This document shows positions 8,381 to 17,253 of a stretch of 64,000 bases of DNA, piece by piece. Both the position numbers and the translations under genes were made by a program. Under the pieces are notes generated by a model that did not search any database, was not told the DNA's origin, and was given only the letters and a program-made list of their open reading frames with translations. The DNA lies in NCBI GenBank assembly GCA_016208105.1, contig JACQYS010000011.1, positions 93,060 through 157,059 on the forward strand. The letters are read 5' to 3'. This DNA comes from Desulfovibrio sp. Its GTDB lineage: Bacteria > Desulfobacterota > Desulfovibrionia > Desulfovibrionales > Desulfovibrionaceae. How positions within the stretch are numbered: position 1 is the first letter of the stretch; each line of letters starts with the position of its first letter.

Positions 8381-8637
8381 GCGGTCGGCCTGACGGGCGT
8401 GCGCCCGGCCATTGGGCCGAAAAGCCCAAGGCCGTGGCGGTCCCGTTCGTGAGCCGGCACCGTATTGGGGAGGCCATTCGGCCTCGCCCGTAACTCTCTT
8501 GGTGCGCCCGGAGGCATTCCCTGGGACCTCCTTGCCTGGCCCGCGTACCTTCGGCGGGGGTCTGGCAGACGCACGGGCTTTTTGTCTTTCAGGCCGTAAC
8601 TGCTTTGGTCCGTTATGATTACAGCGGGAAGAACACC
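8381..8637. other. Intergenic region with two GC-rich hairpins
   Basis: After the EF-hand gene, GGCCATTGGGC pairs with GCCCAAGGCC (8407-8433, one bulge), and GAGGCC pairs with GGCCTC over an ATTC loop (8470-8485). Neither is followed by a T-run. They may end transcription weakly or be leader structure for the next gene. No coding region was seen. Confidence 0.35.
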
Positions 8638-9666
8638 ATGAGCGAAAACGACAATAATACCCAGCACAGTCAGGCCGTTCGCTTAAGCATCGCCAATGGA
8701 GCGGAGCTGAGCCTTGCGTATGTGTTCATGAACATGCTCGCGGCCACCATCGCGAGCTATGGTCTTCTTGCGAACAGTCCGGCCGTTATTATCGGCGCCA
8801 TGATTATCGCCATGCTTCTCGGCCCCATTACGGGAGTGTCCTTGGCGCTGGTCGACAGCGACATGAAGTTGCTGCTTAGAAGCCTGGTCACGCTTGGAGC
8901 CGGCGCGGTGAGCGTTATTGCTGTCGCGCTTACGGTTGGTGTCATTCATGGCGATGTGCCAATAACCAATGAAATAATCGCCCGGACCACGCCGAATTTC
9001 GCCGACCTGATGGTCGCCCTGGCCGGAGGAGCGGCCGGCGCGTATGCAACGGTGTCGCCCCGCCTGAGTGTCGCGTTCGTTGGCGTGGCCATCGCCACCG
9101 CGCTTGTCCCGCCGCTGTCGGCCGCGAGCATCCTTTTCGCGCGCGGGGAAATCGTTCCAGCTTCCGGCGCGCTCCTGCTTACGTTCACGAACATTGTGGC
9201 CATTCAGTTCGCTTCGTCCGTGGTCTTCTGGTTCACGGGGTTTCGGAAGATCAGCCATGCGTACGGTGTGTCATTCTTTAACTTCATTAAAATGAACGGC
9301 GTGAGCATTTGCATTCTGGTCGTTCTGGCCGGCGTTTTGACAGACAGCATGCATGAGGTTCTCTCCAAAAAGATCTTTGAATCTTCTTCAAAGCACTCCT
9401 TGCAGCAGGAACTTGAAAGCATTGAAGGAAACTACCTGGTTTCCGTTCGTTTCGAGGAGCAAAAAGGTGGAGGCCTCATAGTGCGCGCCGTTGTTCGCGG
9501 GCCCGAACCGCCAAGCGCCGCTCAAGTCGCGCAGATCGAGAAGAAGCTGCCCAAACATCCGAAAGGCAAGCCGCAGGAGCTTCGAGTCCGGTTCGTCCCC
9601 ACAATGACCATCAACCGCGACGGGCTGCTCTATCAGGACCCGGATGACGGCTACCCGGCCAAATGA
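8638..9666 (+). CDS. DUF389 family membrane protein
   Basis: 342 residues from ATG 8638, chosen because the 11 extra codons from an upstream in-frame start at 8605 are not typical; GGGAAG lies 6 bases before. The protein has six or so hydrophobic helices between residues about 15 and 250, with the strongly conserved DUF389 (TIGR00341) phrases N-S-P-A-V-I-I-G-A-M, L-L-G-P-I-T-G, S-P-R-L-S-V-A-F-V-G-V and A-T-A-L-V-P-P-L. A soluble C-terminal part of about 90 residues follows. The function of the family is not settled; some members affect envelope or osmotic traits. No operon partner. Confidence 0.85.
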   Translation: MSENDNNTQHSQAVRLSIANGAELSLAYVFMNMLAATIASYGLLANSPAVIIGAMIIAMLLGPITGVSLALVDSDMKLLLRSLVTLGAGAVSVIAVALTVGVIHGDVPITNEIIARTTPNFADLMVALAGGAAGAYATVSPRLSVAFVGVAIATALVPPLSAASILFARGEIVPASGALLLTFTNIVAIQFASSVVFWFTGFRKISHAYGVSFFNFIKMNGVSICILVVLAGVLTDSMHEVLSKKIFESSSKHSLQQELESIEGNYLVSVRFEEQKGGGLIVRAVVRGPEPPSAAQVAQIEKKLPKHPKGKPQELRVRFVPTMTINRDGLLYQDPDDGYPAK

Positions 9667-10064
9667 CTGTCAGGGTGGAGATGAGAGCGTCGACACCATT
9701 TCATTCAGTTACATTCCACCCCGCTTCCCGGGTAAATGGTTCACGCCTTTGTCGTCCGTATTCTTTCCGTATTCCCGCTGGTTGAGGATGCCTTTGCCCC
9801 GAGAGAAATAAGAATATCATGTGAAAATGTGCGGGTGACAATGGAGTGAAGAGCGCAATGCAAGCCCGTCCCTCCCTGCGACCCGGATGGTACCGCCCGT
9901 GCCTTATGCATGCCATTGCTGGATTACTTATCGCCCTGTTTTCGATTGCATAAGCTCTGACTCATGTTTCGAAAGAAAGTCTTGCATATCAGTTGAAGTG
10001 TGCCTATATGATGTGACCTTAATACTCTCGGATATAATTTCAAATGTAGAAACCGGAGGCACAC
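9667..10064. other. Intergenic region before the MucR-like gene
   Basis: About 400 bases with no convincing gene. The right end is AT-richer than the surroundings and carries a possible promoter (see 9982-10010). Confidence 0.4.
9982..10010 (+). promoter_or_regulatory. Possible sigma-70 promoter of the MucR-like gene
   Basis: TTGCAT and TATATG are separated by 17 bases, 55 bases before the start codon. The -35 matches the consensus at only three positions, so this is tentative. Confidence 0.35.
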
Positions 10065-10472
10065 ATGGATGACTGTTTGAAAGAAGCCTTGGATATTGTT
10101 AAAGCGCAAGCCAAGTTCCGCTCGATGACTGCCGGGGAAATCACTTCCATGGTGGCAAGCCTGACAGCCAATCTGAAAGGCATTGTTGAACCTGGGGGAT
10201 GTGTCTACGAATCAGGCTCCGCAAAGGGCCAGGATCCGAAGAAGGCCATCAAGGAAAAATCCGTCACCTGTCTTGAATGCGGGGAATCGTTCAAGGTTAT
10301 AACCAAGCGCCATCTGATCACACACGGTCTGGACAAGAAGTCCTACCTTGAAAAGCATGGACTCAAACCTGGAACCGCATTGGCCAGCAAGGAACTTACC
10401 CGCACCAGGCGGACAAAGATGAAGGACATGAAGCTCTGGGAAAGGCGGACAAAGAAGACGGTTAAGGGTTAG
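10065..10472 (+). CDS. MucR/Ros family zinc-finger transcriptional regulator
   Basis: 135 residues, with GGAGG 6 bases before the ATG. The N-terminal 65 residues contain a helical region (L-K-E-A-L-D-I-V and M-V-A-S-L-T-A-N-L). A single zinc finger starts C-L-E-C and closes H-L-I-T-H, followed by the conserved L-K-P-G-T and a Lys/Arg-rich tail. This is the Ros/MucR arrangement, in which the finger and flanking basic helices bind AT-rich DNA, often acting as a global repressor or H-NS-like silencer. The upstream region is AT-rich, which would suit autoregulation (inference). The terminator at 10682 lies about 210 bases downstream. Confidence 0.88.
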   Translation: MDDCLKEALDIVKAQAKFRSMTAGEITSMVASLTANLKGIVEPGGCVYESGSAKGQDPKKAIKEKSVTCLECGESFKVITKRHLITHGLDKKSYLEKHGLKPGTALASKELTRTRRTKMKDMKLWERRTKKTVKG

Positions 10473-10681
10473 TGCAACGGTTTGTGTACCACGCATCTGG
10501 TTTTACATATTTCAAGTCATAGAGAGCGCGGACCGGGCGGGCCGCATCGTGCGACTTCACCATGGCCCGTCCGCCAGTGCGCTCCCGGAAAGGCCCGGCC
10601 GTGCGGTTGCCGGGGCAGGCACTGTCCGGCTTGAAGCGCGGTCTCGCGCAAGCCCACGGCACGGTGCATCCCCGCCGCGAG

Positions 10682-10703
10682 ACGCCGCCAAAGCGGCGTT
10701 TTT
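10682..10703 (+). terminator. Strong intrinsic terminator
   Basis: ACGCCGC pairs perfectly with GCGGCGT across a CAAA loop and runs into TTTTT. It points rightward and ends transcription before the PocR kinase gene. Confidence 0.85.
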
Positions 10704-10713
10704 CGCGTTCCAA

Positions 10714-10743
10714 TTGACCATAAGCACGCCTTCGGGGTACAAA
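10714..10743 (+). promoter_or_regulatory. Possible sigma-70 promoter of the PocR kinase gene
   Basis: TTGACC (five of six matches) and TACAAA (four of six) are 18 bases apart, just after the terminator and about 65 bases before the chosen start codon. Confidence 0.4.
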
Positions 10744-10808
10744 CGTACCACTCTGCGACATGTAATTGGAGTTCATGCCGCTTGTTGAGCAAGACCACAC
10801 GGGGAGCC

Positions 10809-12950
10809 ATGCGCGACAGCGCAAATACCAGCGACGAGCTCCTTGCCGAGCTTCAAGCCGCCCGCCGGAAGATTGCTTTTCTTGAATCTCGCAGCGCGAC
10901 GACCGGACACGCCGGAGAACTCCGGATGGACACGTTGTGCTGTTCGCGGATTCCATCCACTGATTCCGCGACGATCGATTTCAAGGACCTTTTTGACATC
11001 TCGAAATTGCAGCGCCTGCAGGACGAATTCGCCACGGCCACGGGCGTGGCCTCGATCATAACCTATCCTGACGGCACCCCCATCACCAACCCCAGCAACT
11101 TCTGCCGCCTGTGCAGCGATCTCATCCGCAAGACCGAGAAAGGATGCGAAAACTGCAGGATGTCCGACGCGTCCATCGGGCGGCATTGCGCCACGGGGCC
11201 CATTATCGAGCACTGCAAGAGCGGGGGGCTGTGGGACGCCGGAGCCGGTATTACCGTTGGCGGCCAGCATGTGGCCTGCTGGCTCATAGGCCAGGTGCGC
11301 GACGAAACCCAGACCGAAGAGTCCATACGCGCCTACGCCAGGCAGATCGGCGCGGAAGAGGACGAGGTGGCCAAAGCCTTTGGCGAAGTCCCGAAGATGT
11401 CGCTTGAACGCTTTCAGAATCTGGCCCAGGTGCTTTTTACTTTGGCCAACCAGCTCTCAGCCATGGCGCACCAGAACCTGCGCCAGGCCCGCCTGATAGC
11501 CGACCTGGAGCGGACCGAAAAGGAGCTCAAGGAGAGCACCGCCCGCATCAACCGCATAACCGACGCGGCCCAGGACGCCATCATCATGATGGACCCGGAC
11601 GGGAGGATAAGCTTCTGGAACCTGGCTGCCGAGCGCATTCTCGGATACTCGCGCGAACAAGCCCTTGGAATGGAACTGCATGAGATTCTGGCGCCGGAGC
11701 GTTACCAACAAGAGGCCCGCGCCGCGGTTCACAGGTTCAGGTCCGCGAGCCAGGGCGGTGTTTTGGGCAGGACCGTGGAACTGGCCGCGAAACGCAAGGA
11801 CGGGGCGGAGCTTGATGTCTCGCTTTCCCTCTCCGGGCTTGAAATCGAGGGGCGCTGGCATGCCGTGGGCATCATGCGCGACATCACCAGCCGCAAACAA
11901 TCCGACCGGGAGCTGGCCGACGCCAAGGCCATGCTCGACGCCACCTTCGAGCAGAACCCGGTCCCCATGGTCCTGGTGACCATGCCCGGCGGCGTGGTCA
12001 CAATCGCCAACAAGGCCAGCAAGGACTTCCTTGGCGTCGAGGACGGGTCGGAATACCTGGGCCGCTCCCTTTTAGACATCGACAGGAAGTGGGCGGAATA
12101 CGACCCGCAGGGGCGCCTAGTGTCCGTTACTGATCTGCCGCTTTCGCGGGCCATGGCCGGGGAGACCACCAAGAACGAGCTATTGCGCATCCAGTGCGCC
12201 GACGGAGCCACCCGCTGGGAGCTGGTGAGCGCCGCGCCCATTTTCGGCCGGGACGGGCGCATGATCGGCGCGTTCACCACCTTTCCGGACATCACCGACC
12301 GGGTGCACGCCGAGGAAGCCATCAAGGAGTCGCTCAAGGAGAAGGAGGTACTCCTGCGGGAGGTTCACCACCGGGTGAAAAACAACCTCCAGATCATCTC
12401 CAGCCTCTTGAGCCTTCAGGAAAACTCCCTGGACAACCCGGCGGCCCTGGACGCACTGGCCAGCAGCAGGGGCAGGGTGGCCTCCATGGCCCTTATCCAT
12501 GAGCAGCTCTACCGCTCCAGGGACCTCTCCGGTGTGGGCCTGGACGAATACCTCAGGCAGTTCCTCCCCCGGCTGGTCTCGACCTACGCGTCCGGGCGCA
12601 GCATCTCCCTGGTGCTTGAACCTTCCACCATAGCCCTGTGCCTGGACCAGGCCATCCCCCTTGGGCTCATAATAAACGAGCTGGTCACCAACTCCCTGAA
12701 GCACGCCTTCAAGGACACGGGCCAAGGGTGCATACGCGTCGTGGCGACACTGCACGACGGCACGGTCAGCCTGCTTGTGGCCGACGACGGCACGGGCCTG
12801 CCCGTTGACTACGAGGCGCGAAAGGACCAGTCCCTGGGCCTGCAGATCGTCACCATGCTGGCCAGGCAGCTACGCGGCAAGCTTGCCACGGACATTTGCG
12901 AGGGGACCACCTTCAGACTCAGCTTTCCCTTAAGTGTTCGCCCGGCGTAG
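10809..12950 (+). CDS. PocR-PAS-PAS histidine kinase (HisKA_2 type)
   Basis: 713 residues from ATG 10809. I chose this start because M-R-D-x3-T-x2-x-L-x-A-E-L-Q matches the N-terminus of the kinase that starts at 45489; TTG at 10782 is an alternative with a better-spaced GGAG. Residues about 58-215 form a PocR sensory domain with the F-C-R-L-C and G-C-E-N-C cysteine pairs, which could bind metal or a small ligand. A short coiled coil leads to two PAS domains (about 240-360 and 365-485). The kinase core starts [16 protein letters not shown], the HisKA_2 phosphoacceptor region, followed by a HATPase with N-E-L-V-T-N-S and D-D-G-T-G-L. Cytoplasmic. No response regulator gene is adjacent. Confidence 0.9.
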   Translation: MRDSANTSDELLAELQAARRKIAFLESRSATTGHAGELRMDTLCCSRIPSTDSATIDFKDLFDISKLQRLQDEFATATGVASIITYPDGTPITNPSNFCRLCSDLIRKTEKGCENCRMSDASIGRHCATGPIIEHCKSGGLWDAGAGITVGGQHVACWLIGQVRDETQTEESIRAYARQIGAEEDEVAKAFGEVPKMSLERFQNLAQVLFTLANQLSAMAHQNLRQARLIADLERTEKELKESTARINRITDAAQDAIIMMDPDGRISFWNLAAERILGYSREQALGMELHEILAPERYQQEARAAVHRFRSASQGGVLGRTVELAAKRKDGAELDVSLSLSGLEIEGRWHAVGIMRDITSRKQSDRELADAKAMLDATFEQNPVPMVLVTMPGGVVTIANKASKDFLGVEDGSEYLGRSLLDIDRKWAEYDPQGRLVSVTDLPLSRAMAGETTKNELLRIQCADGATRWELVSAAPIFGRDGRMIGAFTTFPDITDRVHAEEAIKESLKEKEVLLREVHHRVKNNLQIISSLLSLQENSLDNPAALDALASSRGRVASMALIHEQLYRSRDLSGVGLDEYLRQFLPRLVSTYASGRSISLVLEPSTIALCLDQAIPLGLIINELVTNSLKHAFKDTGQGCIRVVATLHDGTVSLLVADDGTGLPVDYEARKDQSLGLQIVTMLARQLRGKLATDICEGTTFRLSFPLSVRPA

Positions 12951-13144
12951 GCTTGCGCGCCGTACGAACGCCTCCTCTTAATCCAAGGACTCCGCTGCGC
13001 CAGTATCTGGCCCGGATGGCCCTGCGGTTTCTCAAGCAACGCCCTTTATTGTTTGCAGTCCCTGCCTGGAATTGCGTTGCGAAGTCATCATGGATAAAGA
13101 GCTTTCAGGAAAGTGCAGAAAGTTCCAATACCAAGGAATTACAC

Positions 13145-13981
13145 ATGATACATGCAAGCATGTTCTACACCGGCGTTCGCGTCGTGTGCGCTCTGGCCCT
13201 TGCGTTGGGTCTTACTCTTGGCGCGGCTTTGGCCAAGGACGTGTCGCCTGTGGGGGAAAAGATCGCCGTGGACGGGAAAGGCCACGCCATCTACCAGGTC
13301 GAGGCCAACGGGATCAAGATAGGGTACAAATTGATCGGTTCCGGGGAGCCGCTTTTGCTGCTCACCGGGCTTGGCTGCACCATGGACCGCTGGACCCCCG
13401 AGTTCATCGACGCGGCCTCCGCCAAATACCAGCTGATCATCATGGACAACCGCGGGATGGGGTACACCACGGACAACGGGCTGGATTTCAATTACAAGCT
13501 TTTCGCCAAGGACGTGATCAGCCTGCTTGATTCTCTTGGAGTGAGCAAAACCAATGTGCTGGGGTATTCCCAGTCGAGCGTCACCACCCAGAATCTGCTT
13601 CTCGACTATCCGGACAGGGTGGGCAAGGCGGTCATCCATGCCACGTCGACCGATGGAAAAGCCGTGGCCGCCGCATTTAAGAGCGGACCCCTGCCAGACA
13701 ACCCGACCATCAAGAAGCAGATCCAGGCGGCAATGGGTTGGGAGGCCCCCCTGGACAGGGTGGCGCTTATCACGAACCAGGTGATGCTGCTGGTGGGCAC
13801 CGCGGACACCATCGTGGGCACGCAGAGCTCGAAGACCCTGGCCGGCCTTATCCCCGGCGCCTGGCTTGTCCAGTTCAAAAACGGGACCCATCACCTCCAG
13901 TTCGAGGCCCCGGCCGAATTTGCCCGCATCGTCCTGACTTTTCTTGAGATGAACGAAACCGTACCGGCGCCTGCCAAATAA
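13145..13981 (+). CDS. Secreted alpha/beta hydrolase with altered nucleophile elbow
   Basis: 278 residues from ATG 13145, with AAGGA 7 bases upstream. The signal peptide (residues about 1-29) ends L-A. The fold is clear: an oxyanion-side motif L-L-T-G-L-G-C-T, then I-M-D-N-R-G-M-G, and a nucleophile elbow V-L-G-Y-S-Q-S-S, where the last Gly of G-x-S-x-G is replaced by Ser. A late Asp (V-G-T-A-D-T) and His (G-T-H-H-L-Q-F) complete a possible triad. The region that forms the lid in related enzymes is much shorter here than in the lipoprotein hydrolase at 59050, which shares the E-F-I-D and M-D-N-R-G-M-G blocks. Substrate unknown. Confidence 0.85.
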   Translation: MIHASMFYTGVRVVCALALALGLTLGAALAKDVSPVGEKIAVDGKGHAIYQVEANGIKIGYKLIGSGEPLLLLTGLGCTMDRWTPEFIDAASAKYQLIIMDNRGMGYTTDNGLDFNYKLFAKDVISLLDSLGVSKTNVLGYSQSSVTTQNLLLDYPDRVGKAVIHATSTDGKAVAAAFKSGPLPDNPTIKKQIQAAMGWEAPLDRVALITNQVMLLVGTADTIVGTQSSKTLAGLIPGAWLVQFKNGTHHLQFEAPAEFARIVLTFLEMNETVPAPAK

Positions 13982-14298
13982 CAGTTCCGCTGGAGCGCGG
14001 GAGCGTTGCCCGAATCCTTGCGCCCAGGTTCGAGAACTGCGCGGCGTTTCCGCCGACATGGCTAAAAAGGTATCGCACACTTGCCGTGTGCGTTTACCGC
14101 CTGAATTCACGCGATAATTATGGCGATCACGCCTGACGCCGTAAGCCGGTCGTAACAGCCGGAATCCCTAGCAAATCCATCCCCCGAGTCGTCCGCTTCA
14201 CGTACTGTTTTCCTTTCGTGGGAAGGTGAGCAAACCTCTTGACAGTAACACGAGTCACGAATAAATGCTACGCGCATACGAAATCCTCAGGAGGCAGC
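13982..14298. other. Intergenic region before the NikK-like gene
   Basis: About 317 bases without a coding region. The last 60 bases contain a good promoter (14239-14267) that overlaps a GTAACAC heptamer. Confidence 0.45.
14239..14267 (+). promoter_or_regulatory. Sigma-70 promoter of the NikK/NikL-like pair, with possible NikR half-site
   Basis: A perfect TTGACA -35 (14239-14244) is 17 bases from TAAATG (14262-14267), a weak -10. GTAACAC starts immediately after the -35, at 14245-14251. GTAACAC resembles one arm of the dyad described for delta-proteobacterial NikR sites, but the partner arm GTGTTAC is not visible, so nickel control is only suggested. Confidence 0.5.
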
Positions 14299-15075
14299 AT
14301 GTTCCCGCGTTCGGTTTTCTTCACCCTGGCAGCGCTTGTAGCCCTCGTCGCCTTGACGGCAAATCCGGCTCTGGCCCACGAATTCATCGTCAAACCGGGC
14401 AAGACCGTGGTCAAGGCCGGGGAGAGCGTTCCCGTTTCGGTTGTGTCTTCCCACGCGTTCATGGTGAGCGAGGAGCTTGAGGACGCCGCCGATGTGAAGG
14501 TGTCGGCAATGGATTCCACGGGAGCCAGGGACGTGGCCCTCACCGCTGACCCCAAAACGTTCACCTACGACGGCAAGGCCAGTTTCACGAAACCCGGCTA
14601 CGCCATGCTGGTGGGCCACCGCCTGCCGCAGGTCTGGAGCAAGACCCCGGACGGCATGCAAAAGGGCGGCAAGGACAAATACCCCGGCGCCACCTTTGCC
14701 AACGCGTACGAGAAGTTCTGCAAGACCCTGCTGGTGGTGGACAAGCCCGACGAGGGCTGGAAGAAGCCCGCCGGACAAAAGCTTGAGATCATGCCCCTGT
14801 CCGACCCCGCAGGCTACAAGGCCGGCCAGGAAACCGCCTTCCAGATCATCTACGACGGCCAGCCCCTGTCCACCGAGGTTTTCGCCACCTGCGACGGCTA
14901 CACCAAGGCCGAGAACTCCTACGGCTGGTACACCGAAACCAGCGACAAGGGCGTGGCCCAGGTGAAGTTCATGCAGAAGGGATTGTGGATGGTGCGTGTG
15001 CAGCACAAGGTGCCCGGCAAGGACGGCGTAAAGGAGCACGTGATGCGCTCCGTGCTGGTATTTTCGGTCAATTAG
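14299..15075 (+). CDS. DUF4198 exported protein, NikK-like metal uptake component
   Basis: 258 residues, with GGAGGC 5 bases before the ATG. The signal peptide ends A-L-A and the mature protein begins H-E-F-I-V-K-P-G, the usual opening of DUF4198 proteins. An exposed N-terminal His is a plausible metal ligand. The rest is beta-rich with conserved P-V-S-V-V-S-S-H, Y-A-M-L-V-G-H-R and L-E-I-M-P-L-S-D-P. DUF4198 proteins such as NikK accompany nickel or cobalt ECF transporters as periplasmic components. The next gene, 9 bases downstream, encodes a NikL-like partner, which supports this. No NikMNQO-type permease or ATPase is in the window, so the transporter would have to be elsewhere. Cobalt or another metal is possible. 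Confidence 0.8.
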   Translation: MFPRSVFFTLAALVALVALTANPALAHEFIVKPGKTVVKAGESVPVSVVSSHAFMVSEELEDAADVKVSAMDSTGARDVALTADPKTFTYDGKASFTKPGYAMLVGHRLPQVWSKTPDGMQKGGKDKYPGATFANAYEKFCKTLLVVDKPDEGWKKPAGQKLEIMPLSDPAGYKAGQETAFQIIYDGQPLSTEVFATCDGYTKAENSYGWYTETSDKGVAQVKFMQKGLWMVRVQHKVPGKDGVKEHVMRSVLVFSVN

Positions 15076-15084
15076 CCAGGACGA

Positions 15085-15726
15085 ATGATGATGACGAACA
15101 CTCTCCTTGGACAGGGCGTTTCCGGAGCGCGCTTGCAGGAATCGGGTTCCGGCCAGGCCTGCCCGAGGGGGTTCGCCCCGGGCGTCCGCACTGGCCGCGG
15201 ACGCCCGGCAATCGATGTTCGCATACGCCTCGTAAGCCTCGCGGTTGTGTTGGTTGCGGCCTGGGCGCTCCCCCCAAGCGCCCGGGCCCATGGCACGGGC
15301 TCGCGCTGGCTTGACGGCGGCCAGCGGGCATTGGCGGTGTATTTTCACTATTCAGGGGGCGAACCCATGGCCTGGAACAAGGTGAAGGTCTTTGGCCCCG
15401 GGGATGAGAAAACGGAATTCGTGGCCGCCAGGACCGACCGCAACGGCAGGTTCGCCTTCCTGCCCGACCGGCCGGGACTCTGGCGTGTGGAGGTCGCGGA
15501 CGACGAAGGGCACAAGGCCGTGGCCGAGACCGATTACCACCCGGCCTCCCCACCGGCTTCCCAGGCGGCTCCATCCGAGGCGGCCGCGCCGGGAACCGGC
15601 CCGGCGTCCGGGAACGCATTGCCCGACAACGCGCGGCTCGGGCCGCTCTGGCTGCGGATCCTCTTGGGGGTGAGCCTTACGCTGAACCTCTTCGTTGGCG
15701 CGGCGTTTCTGAAGCGAAAACCCTGA
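15085..15726 (+). CDS. NikL-like membrane-anchored periplasmic protein
   Basis: 213 residues from ATG 15085, with AGGACGA just upstream and only 9 bases after the preceding stop, so the two are co-transcribed. The first 45 residues are unusually Gly/Arg-rich for a leader and come before a hydrophobic stretch (about 50-62) ending A-R-A; the mature part would begin H-G-T-G-S-R-W. A small beta-sandwich follows (K-V-K-V-F-G-P-G, T-D-R-N-G-R-F-A-F-L-P-D, W-R-V-E-V-A-D), then a Pro/Ala linker and a C-terminal membrane helix ending K-R-K-P. That order matches NikL-type nickel-transport accessory proteins. The mature N-terminal His parallels that of its neighbour. Confidence 0.75.
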   Translation: MMMTNTLLGQGVSGARLQESGSGQACPRGFAPGVRTGRGRPAIDVRIRLVSLAVVLVAAWALPPSARAHGTGSRWLDGGQRALAVYFHYSGGEPMAWNKVKVFGPGDEKTEFVAARTDRNGRFAFLPDRPGLWRVEVADDEGHKAVAETDYHPASPPASQAAPSEAAAPGTGPASGNALPDNARLGPLWLRILLGVSLTLNLFVGAAFLKRKP

Positions 15727-15921
15727 TGAAGGGTTCGCGCCTTTGCCCGCATTGGGCTTGGCCGCTTTGCGCCTCTGGCACAGCCACACGGCAAGATGCG
15801 GTGGATGGCGCCCGGCAATAACGGGGATTCAGGCGCGGTACGCGTTGAGAGGGATGGTCGGAGTGATGAACAAGCTGGAGGACTGTTTCGGGATTGGCAG
15901 CGTTACCGCGAGTTCGGGGAA

Positions 15922-17022
15922 CTATTTCTCGTCATGCAGCAGGCAATACCGGGACACTCTGTTTTTTCCTTTGCATTTGCCGTGGTACATGGCCTGGTCC
16001 GCCGAGTTGAGCAGGTCATCCGCCGTCCAGTCTCCATGGTACTCGGCCACGCCTATGGAAACCGTGAACCGGACGATGGTGTCGGTCAGCTTGCCGCCTA
16101 CCCTCGACCGGAACTCGTAGTTCTGCACGGCATACCGGATGGCGTCCGCATGGTTCTCCGCCTCGTCTCCGGTGAGCGGGCACACCAGAACGAGCTCGTC
16201 CCCGCCGTAGCGCGCCGCGAAGAAGCCGTTCTTGGAAGCTATGTCCGTGAGTATCTTTGCCAGGGTCCTCAGCACGTCATCCCCCACAGGATGGCCGTAA
16301 ACATCGTTCACTGTCTTCTTGAAATCATCAATGTCGATCATGAGCAGTGAAAGGGGCGTGTTCTTGGACTTTGACTTCTTGATCGCCTTGGTAAGGTAGT
16401 TGTCGAGTGATCTGCGATTGTGCAGCGTGTTCAGCATGGGGTCGATATTGATGAGCTGCTCGAACTTTCTGGCCTCCCGTTCCCATTTTTTTGCTTCGTC
16501 CCTGTAGTGCTGGAGCATTGTTGTCACAAGGTCGCGCAGTTTTAGAATAATGGAATTGGCGTCATCTTTTGATGCCATGAGGCTCAGAACATCGCGTTCA
16601 AACTCAGTGACTATCTTGTCTCTGCCGGTGCTCGTGGACAAAGAATTGGAAATGAAATCCGATATGGATTCGGCCAGGGAATGGGAGCTGCTTTTGTACA
16701 ATGCGAGCTGCGATTTCAAGGAATGCATTCTCACATTGTCTGCAACAATGTCTTCAACCCCGTGTATTATTTTATAAAAGCCATTTGTTGAGGAATCCTT
16801 AGCAGCAATGCCGTTAAAGACAACCTGCTGAGCCTGTTTCTTCTGGTCCTGGTTCAGAATTGAAAACGATGTGACGATATTTCTTGCGAACAATACGACA
16901 GCCAGCCAGCTTGTGGTGTCTGTATAGCCAAGTTTCTGCAATTCTTCGCAGAGCTTGGATGTTTCATTTGAAACAAAGTTATTGTGTCCGGACACTAGAG
17001 ACTCCTGAGATATACACATCAT
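15922..17022 (-). CDS. Diguanylate cyclase with GGDEL active site
   Basis: 366 residues from ATG 17022 (a second ATG follows directly; no strong ribosome site). The N-terminal 190 residues are helical and hydrophilic, with no membrane span. The C-terminal GGDEF domain has D-x-L-x-x-L-x-N-R-R, L-M-I-D-I-D-D-F-K and R-Y-G-G-D-E-L, so the last residue of the signature is Leu instead of Phe, a change tolerated in some active cyclases. The RxxD product-inhibition site that normally lies five residues before GGDEF is absent, so feedback by c-di-GMP would be reduced. It should make c-di-GMP from GTP in the cytoplasm. The gene stands alone. Base composition in its N-terminal half is AT-richer than in the neighbours. 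Confidence 0.88.
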   Translation of the reverse strand: MMCISQESLVSGHNNFVSNETSKLCEELQKLGYTDTTSWLAVVLFARNIVTSFSILNQDQKKQAQQVVFNGIAAKDSSTNGFYKIIHGVEDIVADNVRMHSLKSQLALYKSSSHSLAESISDFISNSLSTSTGRDKIVTEFERDVLSLMASKDDANSIILKLRDLVTTMLQHYRDEAKKWEREARKFEQLINIDPMLNTLHNRRSLDNYLTKAIKKSKSKNTPLSLLMIDIDDFKKTVNDVYGHPVGDDVLRTLAKILTDIASKNGFFAARYGGDELVLVCPLTGDEAENHADAIRYAVQNYEFRSRVGGKLTDTIVRFTVSIGVAEYHGDWTADDLLNSADQAMYHGKCKGKNRVSRYCLLHDEK

Positions 17023-17253
17023 CTGCCAATCAGGCGGGTAAGAGCCCGCGAAGAAAACGGCAAAAGCGAATTCGGATTCTTTATCACATTCTATACTGAT
17101 TCGTATCGCTTATTCGGGCTGGCACAGGAAGTTTCTCGTAACCCTCCCTTTTGGTGATGATATGATGCGTGCACGCGACCGCCTTTTCGGTCGAGTTCTT
17201 TCCGCACACAACGGCATGCGGCGATAGCGACTGGCGTGTCGGGTTACGCCGGT

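Larger units (their letters stand above)
10473..10808. other. Intergenic region with terminator and promoter
   Basis: About 335 bases between the MucR-like gene and the PocR kinase. It holds a clear terminator at 10682-10703 and a possible promoter at 10714-10743. The 200 bases before the terminator show no open frame of quality, so either the MucR message has a long 3' tail or a small RNA ends here. Confidence 0.45.

Noticed and set aside
14221..14251. Full NikR operator
   Set aside because: Only the GTAACAC arm is seen; the expected upstream GTGTTAC arm is absent.
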